From: Niabella yanshanensis
GTDB taxonomy: Bacteria; Bacteroidota; Bacteroidia; Chitinophagales; Chitinophagaceae
Direction: 5' to 3'
DNA: 64,000 nucleotides
NCBI RefSeq assembly: GCF_034424215.1
Contig: NZ_CP139960.1
Coordinates: 5,270,001 to 5,334,000, forward strand
This document shows, piece by piece, positions 52,045-59,940 of the stretch; positions within the stretch are counted from its first letter, which is position 1; each line of letters opens with the position of its first letter. The position numbers were made by a program, and so were the translations under genes. The notes under the pieces were generated by a model. It was not told where the DNA came from and searched no databases. It was given only the letters and a program-made list of their open reading frames with translations.

Positions 52045-53115
52045 TTAATTTCTACCCTGAGAAGCCGATTGGCCCCTGTATAAATGCAGGGCTTCTATAC
52101 AATAAGCGGTGGTTGTTTCCTCACTACCCCAAACCAACTTTCTGGAAGGACCGGATACCAGTTCAAAACGTCTCCATTCACCGTTTTTTGACTGTCTGGA
52201 TAATAAGCGTTCCAGGTATTGTGTTACTTTTTCATCCTTTACGCCAAGTCGCAATAAAGAAGATATGCCAAGTGCCAGTTCTAAATCGCAGTTTTCAAAA
52301 ATGTCGCTTGCCTTTATAGCATTAAACAATTTAGTAATAAATAACTCTTTTATTGCCGTCATTTCAGGTATGTCCAGTTCAAACAGGCGTGACAAAAATG
52401 AATAATATACAATTTCATTTAAATACCACTTATCCGAGCCTTTCTCCCTGTTCTGCACCAGTACATCTCTTATGAACTTAACAGCCGGTTTGGTGATTTC
52501 ATTATAACCCAGGTAGCAAACAATGTTCGCATTCACAACAACATCTATATCATTGCGCCTGTGGTCGTTCATCGTCCAGAAAAGTATCGATTTAACCGGC
52601 AGTTTAAGTTCCCTGGCAATAAGACGCCAGAAGGTTCTGGAGTACTGCAAAAAATTACTATGAATGGTAAACCAGGTATAAAATAGTCCGTTTTTTGCGC
52701 GGTTTAAAAGAAGCATAGACGTATTATCTACCGGTAATGCATTTCTTTTCTTTAAGAATCCGGAAATAAGTACCGTGTCATCGGTATCCGGCGGTAACAG
52801 CTTAAAAAGCTGGTTCCATTTTGTATAATAACCCCAAACGCCACCCCGGAACATATTATAGGTTAAAAAATTGACCGATCTGGCTAGCATATTATTGACA
52901 TCTTCCCGGTGCTGCAGGGGGACCAGGCAGGAACCGATAACAGCTGTTATCCCTGTTATGCTGTCTGGTGCGCACCATTCCTGCATTTCCGGGTCTGGCG
53001 CCATATAGGCAATAAATTCTCCATTGTGTAATTGATGACGCGATAGATAATCAACAGCCCTGTCAATAGAGGCATCTATTTTTTCTGATAATGTTTGCTT
53101 GTCCAAGTTAGCCAT
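52045..53115 (-). CDS. Cyclase/prenyltransferase-like alpha-toroid protein with DTDD motif
   Basis: A 356-aa soluble protein built of helical repeats like the squalene-hopene and class II terpene cyclase toroids. It has PP-D110-T-D112-D113-T, matching the DxDD(T) acid motif of class II cyclases, and a QW-like repeat (SRQSKNGEWRRFE) near the C-terminus, with further repeat starts at the N-terminus (YLSRHQLHNGEFIAYM). It is about half the size of a standard class II cyclase, so it may form one barrel only. No signal peptide. Neighbours are ispE upstream and an ABC exporter, GT4, GT2 and UbiA downstream. Catalysis is not proven; a binding role is possible. Confidence 0.7.
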   Translation of the reverse strand: MANLDKQTLSEKIDASIDRAVDYLSRHQLHNGEFIAYMAPDPEMQEWCAPDSITGITAVIGSCLVPLQHREDVNNMLARSVNFLTYNMFRGGVWGYYTKWNQLFKLLPPDTDDTVLISGFLKKRNALPVDNTSMLLLNRAKNGLFYTWFTIHSNFLQYSRTFWRLIARELKLPVKSILFWTMNDHRRNDIDVVVNANIVCYLGYNEITKPAVKFIRDVLVQNREKGSDKWYLNEIVYYSFLSRLFELDIPEMTAIKELFITKLFNAIKASDIFENCDLELALGISSLLRLGVKDEKVTQYLERLLSRQSKNGEWRRFELVSGPSRKLVWGSEETTTAYCIEALHLYRGQSASQGRN

Positions 53116-53165
53116 AGTTTATTATGTAAAAAGATGAGCAGTTTGTGAATAAATATAAGTGCGTG

Positions 53166-53978
53166 TTAAAGGTTTATTTGTCTAATAAAATAATTTTCGG
53201 GAAAATTAAGGATAACGTTTTGACTTTTTTCGAATATCCCGTATACGGTACTACCACTACCGCTCATAAGCGCATAAACAGCACCTGTGTGGTATAATAA
53301 TTCCTTGATGTTTCTAATTTCGGTATATTCACTAAACACTGCTGCTTCAAAATCATTAAACACAAAACTTTTCCATTCCTGTACTGGTTTTACGATGCTT
53401 TTTTCAAGAGGAAGAAGAGGCGTTGCTGGTTGTAACCGGCTGAATGCCCAGGGAGTTGAAATATGGATGCCGGGGTTTACAATTACTATCCGGTAACCAG
53501 AAAGATCCAGGTGTGTTCCGGCAAATACTTCTCCGCGGCCTGTCGCTAACACCGGCCGGTTCAGAATAAAAAATGGGCAATCACTACCCAGTTGTAAGGC
53601 ATACTGCAATAACTGTTCTTCTGTCAACTGCAGCGAAAATTTTTGATTCAGCGCAATCAGGGTGTGGGCGCCATTGGCACTGCCGGCACCCATCCCTGCA
53701 CCTGCAGGAATATTTTTTAAAAGATAAAAATGAACGGAGGGCAGTTGAGGGAAATCTTTTTTAAGCAGGCTCCAGGCTTTTATGATGATGTTATCTTCCA
53801 GGCGCCCGGGGATGAGCTGACCTGTAACAGTTATGGCTGTTTCGGGCGCCTCGATAAGTTCTATTACATCATAAAGCGGTAAAGGGAAAAATACGGTTTC
53901 CAGGTTATGATAACCATCTGGTCTTTTACCGGTGATATACAGACCAATATTGATTTTGCAATTGGAAAATCGGATCAA
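53166..53978 (-). CDS. ispE: 4-diphosphocytidyl-2-C-methyl-D-erythritol kinase
   Basis: GHMP-family kinase of the non-mevalonate isoprenoid pathway, phosphorylating CDP-methylerythritol at its 2-hydroxyl. The 270-aa protein shows the substrate-binding start CKINIGLYITGKRPDGYHNLE, the ATP loop NIPAGAGMGAGSANGAHTL and the C-terminal LMSGSGSTVYGIF. Length is normal. It precedes the cyclase-like gene by 50 bp on the same strand and may share its transcript, which puts isoprenoid precursor supply next to an isoprenoid-like cluster. Otherwise it is housekeeping. Confidence 0.95.
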   Translation of the reverse strand: MIRFSNCKINIGLYITGKRPDGYHNLETVFFPLPLYDVIELIEAPETAITVTGQLIPGRLEDNIIIKAWSLLKKDFPQLPSVHFYLLKNIPAGAGMGAGSANGAHTLIALNQKFSLQLTEEQLLQYALQLGSDCPFFILNRPVLATGRGEVFAGTHLDLSGYRIVIVNPGIHISTPWAFSRLQPATPLLPLEKSIVKPVQEWKSFVFNDFEAAVFSEYTEIRNIKELLYHTGAVYALMSGSGSTVYGIFEKSQNVILNFPENYFIRQINL

Positions 53979-54037
53979 AGCCTTGAAATATAAGTGAGGA
54001 ATACTACTTCCTGAAAATGATAAAAATAAGTTCCCGG

Positions 54038-54637
54038 TTATTGACGCTTCCGGCTGTTCAGCTCATCTCTGATAGCTATTGCCCTCATATAATCTTCACT
54101 TTCGAGCACTTCGTTTAAGAGCTTATTCAATTCCTCTACACTCATGTTTTTTAGATCATCATCTGCACTTCCGGTAACAGCAGCACCAATTACTTCAGCG
54201 CTCTCGTCAACAGGCGCCTGGTTTTTTTCATCCATTACAATACCGGCGTTACCTAAGATGTGCTCATAAGTATAAATGGGACATCCAAAACGAACGGCCA
54301 GGGCAATGGCATCAGAAGTGCGGCTGTCGATTTCGATGGTATCGTGATCAGATGAGCAAACCAGTTTACTGAAGAAAATACCTTCCTGCAAATCAGAAAT
54401 AATGATTTCGTGCAGATCGATTGAAAAAGCCGTCATGAAGTTTTTCATCAGGTCATGGGTCAAAGGCCTGCTCGGATTCATTTTCTCCAAAGCAACGGCA
54501 ATAGCCTGCGCCTCAAAGCCCCCGATTACAATCGGCAATCGGCGTAAACCATTCACTTCCCCTAAAACTACTGCATAAGAGTGCGTTTGAGTAATACTAT
54601 GAGAAAGCGCTACGACTTCTAATTCTATTTTTTTCAT
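54038..54637 (-). CDS. Bifunctional nuclease family (DUF151) protein with UvrB/UvrC-like tail
   Basis: A 199-aa protein of the BFN/DUF151 family: KIELEVVALSHSITQTHSYAVVLGE, LPIVIGGFEAQAIAVALEK and the conserved SRTSDAIALAVRFGCPIYTYE. The last ~45 residues form a UVR-like helical motif (MSVEELNKLLNEVLESEDYMRAIAIRDELN). Plant and bacterial members have nuclease activity; the physiological role is unclear. First gene of the leftward run that continues with ispE, 59 bp away. Confidence 0.9.
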   Translation of the reverse strand: MKKIELEVVALSHSITQTHSYAVVLGEVNGLRRLPIVIGGFEAQAIAVALEKMNPSRPLTHDLMKNFMTAFSIDLHEIIISDLQEGIFFSKLVCSSDHDTIEIDSRTSDAIALAVRFGCPIYTYEHILGNAGIVMDEKNQAPVDESAEVIGAAVTGSADDDLKNMSVEELNKLLNEVLESEDYMRAIAIRDELNSRKRQ

Positions 54638-54850
54638 AAAAACAAGCCACGAAACTAAGGATTTTTAGTGTTAAAAAGAAGTGGGACAAAAGGTAGGAGC
54701 GCTTTTTAATCAAACCCTAATATCTGAAGCGGCGGAGCAACGGACACTGACTTATATGTTTCAATAGCGTTGGTTGAAGCAGCTTGTCAAATTAGTTAAA
54801 AGAATAAAGATTAAATTTTTACCTTTATCAAAATATCGGCAGCCTTTTAA

Positions 54851-55534
54851 ATGAGCGGTAAGAAAATCATAATAGCGATAGATGGTAAGTCAAGCTGTGG
54901 TAAAAGTACCATGGCCAAGCAACTGGCTAGGGAATTGGGATATGTATATGTGGATAGCGGTGCTATGTATAGAGCCATTACGCTCTATTTTTTGCGGAAC
55001 AATGTTGATATTACTGAGGGAAGCCAGGTGAAAGATGCGTTGGAGGAAATTGAGCTCGATTTTCGTTTGAATGAGCAACGCGGCGAGGTAGAGATATTTT
55101 TGAACGATGAAAACGTTGAGTATCTGATACGCGAAATGATCGTAGCAGAAAAAGTAAGTGAAGTAGCTGCCCTGGAAGCTGTCAGGAATTTTGCCGTGAA
55201 CCAGCAGCAGAAAATGGGCAAATTAAAAGGCGTTATTATGGACGGCCGGGATATAGGTACTGTAGTTTTCCCTCATGCCGAGTTAAAACTTTTTCTGACT
55301 GCAGACAATGCCGTTAGGGTGGAAAGACGATTCAGGGAGCTTTATCAGAAAAACCCTAATATTACAATAGAGGAGGTAGCGCATAATATAGAAATGCGGG
55401 ACTACATTGATGCGAATCGTGAAATAAGCCCCTTACGCAAAGCCGATGACGCCATAGAAATCAATAATACACATCTTACACAGGAAGAACAGCTACATAA
55501 GGCATTGGAACTCGCTAACGGGCTCCTGAAGTAG
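54851..55534 (+). CDS. cmk: (d)CMP kinase
   Basis: Phosphorylates CMP and dCMP with ATP. The 227-aa protein has its P-loop at residues 12-20 (GKSSCGKST), the substrate segment VYVDSGAMYRAITLYF, DGRDIGTVVFPHAELKLFLTA and the C-terminal lid RDYIDANREISPLRKADDA. Length and order are normal. It is divergent from the nuclease gene with a 213-bp gap, in which TACCTTTA at 54820-54827 resembles a -7 box but no -33 box is seen. Confidence 0.96.
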   Translation: MSGKKIIIAIDGKSSCGKSTMAKQLARELGYVYVDSGAMYRAITLYFLRNNVDITEGSQVKDALEEIELDFRLNEQRGEVEIFLNDENVEYLIREMIVAEKVSEVAALEAVRNFAVNQQQKMGKLKGVIMDGRDIGTVVFPHAELKLFLTADNAVRVERRFRELYQKNPNITIEEVAHNIEMRDYIDANREISPLRKADDAIEINNTHLTQEEQLHKALELANGLLK

Positions 55535-55609
55535 GTGCAGATCATATAGCCATAGGTTGCCGGGCATTGCTGTTTAACGATTCACACATTAACTCTTAAA
55601 CCTATAAGT

Positions 55610-56713
55610 ATGAAAACAAGAAGAGCATTCCTGCAGCAAATGGGTATGGCTTCTGCAAGCATCCCTTTTTTAAATACCGGTCTTCTTAATTTCAACCGGG
55701 AGCCGGGAGATGATGGTCCGGTATTGCGGGTCGCCTTAATGGGACTGGGCGGATACGCGAGCCGTGTTGCAGAATCTATACAAAGTTGTAAGCGTGTAAA
55801 AATAACAGGCCTAATCAGCGGCACTCCGGAAAAACTTCAAACCTGGCGTAAAAAATATAATGTACCTGAAAGCAGTTGTTATAACTACCAGAACTTCGAT
55901 AATATAAAATCTAATAAAGATATAGACGTGGTGTATGTTATTACCCCCAATGCATTGCACCATAATCATACTATAAGGGCTGCGAGAGCCGGTAAACATG
56001 TTATTTGCGAAAAGCCCTTGGCGATTAGCGCGAAAGAAGGGAAAGAGATGGTAGAAGCCTGTAAAAAGGCGGGAGTAAAATTACTCGTGGGATATCGCAT
56101 GCATTTTGAGCCTACAACGCTTGAAGTGATCCGTATGCGAAGTAATGGTGAATTCGGTAGTATAAAATTCTTCCAGGGACTTTGCGGGTTTAGAATTGGC
56201 GACCCTGCTCAGTGGCGATTGAACAAAGCCCTGGCTGGCGGCGGCTCCATGATGGACATTGGTATCTATGCTTTGAATGGCAGTCGCTACATGGTAGGAG
56301 AGGAACCGGTTTGGGTAACAGCGCAGGAAACTAAAACCGACCCGGTGAAGTTTAAGGCGGGAGTTGATGAGACCATACAATTTCAATTAGGCTTTAAGAG
56401 CGGAGCCACAGCGTCCTGCCTTTCTACCTATAATATGAATTACCTGGATAAGTTTTTTCTGAACGGTGAAAAAGGTTTTGCCGAAATGCAACCCTCCATA
56501 GGGTATGGGCCTATCAAAGGGCGAACCCATAAAGGCGCAGTTGATGCCCCTATTGTAGTGCACCAAACGGTTCAGATGGATGAAATGGCGGCTATTATAC
56601 TGGATGGAAAAAAGCCAGTTGTTGCAGTAGATGGTGAGGAAGGGCTAAAAGATCTGAGGATCATAGAAGCCATTTACCAGGCAGCGGCCAGTGGCAAAAA
56701 AATAATGTTGTAA
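55610..56713 (+). CDS. Tat-exported Gfo/Idh/MocA family oxidoreductase
   Basis: A 367-aa NAD(P)-dependent sugar or inositol dehydrogenase-like protein. The N-terminus MKTRRAFLQQMGMASAS carries the twin-arginine signal, so it is exported folded with its cofactor. The Rossmann domain shows RVALMGLGGYASRV, and the catalytic Lys is K135 in CEKPLAISA. The C-terminal domain has the GGSMMDIGIYALNGSRY motif. Its substrate is unknown; glycosidase activity through an NAD-dependent oxidation is also known in this superfamily. It stands alone, with cmk upstream by 75 bp. Confidence 0.9.
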   Translation: MKTRRAFLQQMGMASASIPFLNTGLLNFNREPGDDGPVLRVALMGLGGYASRVAESIQSCKRVKITGLISGTPEKLQTWRKKYNVPESSCYNYQNFDNIKSNKDIDVVYVITPNALHHNHTIRAARAGKHVICEKPLAISAKEGKEMVEACKKAGVKLLVGYRMHFEPTTLEVIRMRSNGEFGSIKFFQGLCGFRIGDPAQWRLNKALAGGGSMMDIGIYALNGSRYMVGEEPVWVTAQETKTDPVKFKAGVDETIQFQLGFKSGATASCLSTYNMNYLDKFFLNGEKGFAEMQPSIGYGPIKGRTHKGAVDAPIVVHQTVQMDEMAAIILDGKKPVVAVDGEEGLKDLRIIEAIYQAAASGKKIML

Positions 56714-56735
56714 TTATTAGCGTGGATGTATCATA

Positions 56736-57452
56736 CTAAAGGTAGAGATAGTAATCTTTAAGTAAACGGGTAAAAACGGCACTGTAATCTGTACCTTCTT
56801 TAATTACTATACTACAAGCATCAGATTTGCTTTTGAGAAAAGACCCCCTGAGCATGATCCTGAATGCATCATGATTTTCTGTTTGATGCACTGCTGTTAT
56901 TTCGTTAATAAAAAGATGGTTCTTACCCATTAACGGTTTTAAATCTGCCAATCTTTTTTGAGGCAGTAAAAGAAAGAAAGCGCCATCGGCAGTAAGCTGA
57001 CGGGCTATCAGGCTGAGTAGTTCCGGCAGCTTTAATCCTGCATCATGATGTGCAATATTCTTCCCTGCTATGCTGCCTTTCAGATCATTTTCATAAAACG
57101 GCGGGTTGCTGACAATAACATCGTACCTTTTGTTGTAATGAAATTGTATTGCGTTAGCCTGGTGAAGGGTGATCCTGTTTGCAAAAGGGCTATTTGCAAT
57201 ATTATCAATGCTTTGCCTGTAGTCTTCCTGCTGTATTTCTATACCTTCTATCGAAGCATGCGTTTGCTGAGCGATCATCAAACTCAATAAACCACTTCCA
57301 CTGCCTATATCGAGGATGTTTTTTGCAGGATCCATGTTCCGGATATGATGGGCAACCCAGGCGCCAAAGAGGCAGGAATCGGTGGTAACCTTCATGCTAC
57401 ATTGGTCGTGGTTGACAATAAACTGCTTAAACCTGAAATAGGGGTTGGACAA
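56736..57452 (-). CDS. trmN6: tRNA1(Val) (adenine37-N6)-methyltransferase
   Basis: A SAM-dependent methyltransferase acting on A37 of tRNA(Val). Family features are SNPYFRFKQFIVNHDQCSMKV at the start (split here as SNPYFRFKQF and KVTTDSCLFGAWVA), the SAM loop LDIGSGSGLLSLM and the catalytic NPPF in DVIVSNPPFYENDL. The frame is open further upstream but the extra residues lack family character and overlap tsaD; the TTG at 57452 just before SNPYFRF is the best start, giving 238 aa. A short tandem repeat lies immediately before it. Confidence 0.85.
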   Translation of the reverse strand: MSNPYFRFKQFIVNHDQCSMKVTTDSCLFGAWVAHHIRNMDPAKNILDIGSGSGLLSLMIAQQTHASIEGIEIQQEDYRQSIDNIANSPFANRITLHQANAIQFHYNKRYDVIVSNPPFYENDLKGSIAGKNIAHHDAGLKLPELLSLIARQLTADGAFFLLLPQKRLADLKPLMGKNHLFINEITAVHQTENHDAFRIMLRGSFLKSKSDACSIVIKEGTDYSAVFTRLLKDYYLYL

Positions 57453-57460
57453 GGCGATAA

Positions 57461-57488
57461 TAATGAGTAATAAGTGATGAATGATGAG
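57461..57488. repeat. Degenerate 7-bp tandem repeat
   Basis: Four units TAATGAG, TAATAAG, TGATGAA, TGATGAG, with a partial fifth at 57489-57495. It fills the gap between the trmN6 start and the tsaD stop. Confidence 0.6.
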
Positions 57489-57492
57489 TGTA

Positions 57493-58533
57493 TTAGTGAA
57501 ATCCCCGGGCGGCCGGCTGAGCTGCAAGGGATGCAAAATCTCCGGCAAGCAATTTATAGTAGGCGGTAATGGCGATCATTCCGGCATTGTCAGTGCAATA
57601 CTGAAACTCGGGTATAAAAGCGTTCCAGCCATTCTTCTCACCCAATTCCGTAAATGCTGCCCGAAGGCCACTGTTGGCAGAAACGCCGCCGGCAATACAA
57701 ATATCTTTGATACCCAGTTCCCGGGCGGCTTTGCTGAATTTATTGAGTAAAATAGTGATAATCCTTTTTTGCACAGACGCGCAAATATCCGCCAGGTTCT
57801 CATCGATAAATTGCTTTTTCTCTTCTTCGGAAGCAGCGAATTCCTGTTTGTAGACCTGGCTCTTGCCCGCATTCATCAGAAAGTATAAAATGGCAGTCTT
57901 CAAACCACTAAAGCTGAAGTTATAACCCGGAATTTTCGGTTCGGGAAACTGGAAGCGGTCTGGGTTTCCTTCTTTGGCATATTTGTCGATCAACGGGCCG
58001 CCGGGGTAGGGCAAACCTAATAATTTAGCACATTTATCAAATGCTTCACCGGCTGCATCATCAATGGTTTCTCCAATGACCTCCATTTCTACCGGGCTTT
58101 TACAAAGCACGATTTGCGTGTGTCCACCGCTAACCGTAAGACATAAAAAAGGGAAAGAAGGTTTTTTATCAGGTATCAGGTTGGCCAATACATGGGCCTG
58201 CATATGATTGACTGTAATCAACGGTTTATCAAGGGATAGCGCCAGTGATTTTGCAAATTCCGCTCCAACCAAAAGCGAGCCGATGAGACCGGGGGCCTGC
58301 GTAAATGCAAATGCATCTACTTCGGGTAAAGTTTTTCCGGCTTTGTTCAGCGCAATATCTACTACCGGCACAATGTTCTGTAAATGGGCTCTCGACGCCA
58401 ATTCAGGAATAACACCGCCGTATTGCGCATGTACTGCCTGGGTGGCAATACTGTTCGACAATATGTTCCCGTCTTCGCAAATTGCTGCAGAGGTTTCATC
58501 GCAGCTCGATTCTATTGCTAATATTATAGGCAT
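57493..58533 (-). CDS. tsaD: tRNA N6-adenosine threonylcarbamoyltransferase
   Basis: Catalytic subunit that transfers threonylcarbamoyl to A37 of ANN-decoding tRNAs, in the cytoplasm with TsaB and TsaE. The ATG at 58533 (MPIILAIESSCDETSAA) is standard; a TTG two codons upstream is less likely. The metal motif is H110-x-x-x-H114 in NHMQAHVLAN, followed by SGGHTQIVL and the C-terminal YCTDNAGMIA. Length 346 aa is normal. Confidence 0.96.
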   Translation of the reverse strand: MPIILAIESSCDETSAAICEDGNILSNSIATQAVHAQYGGVIPELASRAHLQNIVPVVDIALNKAGKTLPEVDAFAFTQAPGLIGSLLVGAEFAKSLALSLDKPLITVNHMQAHVLANLIPDKKPSFPFLCLTVSGGHTQIVLCKSPVEMEVIGETIDDAAGEAFDKCAKLLGLPYPGGPLIDKYAKEGNPDRFQFPEPKIPGYNFSFSGLKTAILYFLMNAGKSQVYKQEFAASEEEKKQFIDENLADICASVQKRIITILLNKFSKAARELGIKDICIAGGVSANSGLRAAFTELGEKNGWNAFIPEFQYCTDNAGMIAITAYYKLLAGDFASLAAQPAARGFH

Positions 58534-58560
58534 GTGCAAAAGTAAGGGTTGTGTGGTTTA

Positions 58561-58584
58561 GTTGACTCGCTGATACGTTGATTG
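58561..58584. repeat. 8-bp tandem repeat, same word family as 27369-27408
   Basis: Three units GTTGACTC, GCTGATAC and GTTGATTG, just upstream of the tsaD start. Confidence 0.5.
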
Positions 58585-58638
58585 GAATAGAACCAAAAGT
58601 CCGGTTTCAGGCATTCTTGTTAACTGATCAACCCATTA

Positions 58639-59844
58639 CTAACTTCTGATAGCCACCACCGGATCCATCTTGGCTGCCTGCATCGCGGGAATGATTCCGG
58701 CAATGATACCTACCAATATACAGATAAAGAAGGTCCAGGCCATATTGGCTACAGAAACATAGATCGGGAATTCCAGGGCCTTGGTAAGAATGAAAGCCAG
58801 TAATACTACAAGCCCAAGCCCGATAATACCGCCTATAATGCAAAGAAAAGCTGCTTCGAGCAAAAATTCTGTCAGTATAATATGCCGTTTGGCGCCAATG
58901 GCTTTTTTAAGTCCGATCTGGGGAGTTCGTTCTTTCACCGTAACAAACATAATGTTAGCAACACCAAATAATCCCACAATAAGACTGATGCCTCCAATAA
59001 TGGCGCCACCAATATTCAGGCCCACAAAAGCAGCTTCTACTTCTTTGCTGATATCATTCAGGTCGTTGAGGGCAAAGTCGGATTCCTTGGTGGGACTTAA
59101 GCGGTGTATACTTCGCATAACACCATCCAACTCGTCTTTTAAAACGGTACTGGTGATATGCTCGTATCCTTTAACCATTATTTTAGGATCGGAGAATCTT
59201 TCGAGGTAAATAGTTTTGGCAAATGCGTAAGGTATAATAATACTTTTATCGTAGTCCCAGCCGCCGGTTAACTGCTTACCCTGTTTTTTAATAACACCAA
59301 TTACTTTTACCAGTCGCCCTTTCAGTTTAATGTCTTTATTAATAGCTGCTTCCGAGAGGGTAAAAAGTTTGGTGGCTACTTCATCACCAATGACTGCTAC
59401 ATTGGTACCGTAATTAAACTCTGCATCAGAAATATATCGGCCCTGGGCAAACGTGAGCTTCTGTATCTGGTTGTATTCTTCACTTGCACCATAAATTTTT
59501 ACACCACTTAAAATGGAGCCGCCGAATTCGATATTGTCTGAAATATCGTAAAAAAAAGCTGCGTACTGCGTACTGGGAGATCGTTCTTTGATTTGTTTGA
59601 GTTCATGGAATTTGGGGTAGGGGCGATTTACAAATTTCCACCAGGGATAGTCGGGGCCGCCGCTCCATACCCATTTATCGATGAAGATAATATTATCGCC
59701 CATCGATTTTATTTCGTTCTGAATATTGCGTTGCAGGCTGTTTACTGTGGCCAACACCCCAATAATGCAGAATATACCGATGGTTACGCCGAACAAACTT
59801 AAAAAAGTTCGCAGCTTGTTTTTCAATAGCTCCTGTAAAGCCAT
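58639..59844 (-). CDS. MacB-like ABC transporter permease
   Basis: A 401-aa permease of the MacB/FtsX type: one N-terminal membrane helix (FGVTIGIFCIIGVLATVN), a large periplasmic MacB-like core domain (about 45-270) and three C-terminal helices with the conserved VKERTPQIGLKKAIGAKR loop. It has no ATPase domain and no ATPase gene beside it. Relatives drive mechanotransmission for efflux or lipoprotein handling. It is the only gene of its kind here; start at 59844 fits MALQELLKNKLRTFLSLFG. Confidence 0.9.
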   Translation of the reverse strand: MALQELLKNKLRTFLSLFGVTIGIFCIIGVLATVNSLQRNIQNEIKSMGDNIIFIDKWVWSGGPDYPWWKFVNRPYPKFHELKQIKERSPSTQYAAFFYDISDNIEFGGSILSGVKIYGASEEYNQIQKLTFAQGRYISDAEFNYGTNVAVIGDEVATKLFTLSEAAINKDIKLKGRLVKVIGVIKKQGKQLTGGWDYDKSIIIPYAFAKTIYLERFSDPKIMVKGYEHITSTVLKDELDGVMRSIHRLSPTKESDFALNDLNDISKEVEAAFVGLNIGGAIIGGISLIVGLFGVANIMFVTVKERTPQIGLKKAIGAKRHIILTEFLLEAAFLCIIGGIIGLGLVVLLAFILTKALEFPIYVSVANMAWTFFICILVGIIAGIIPAMQAAKMDPVVAIRS

Positions 59845-59940
59845 CTTAAAACTATTGCCTATTATTTCTAAAGTAGAACGTATAGTTTCAACAATTTAAC
59901 AGGCAATTTAATATTTAATATCGGGAAATGGAACACTGTT

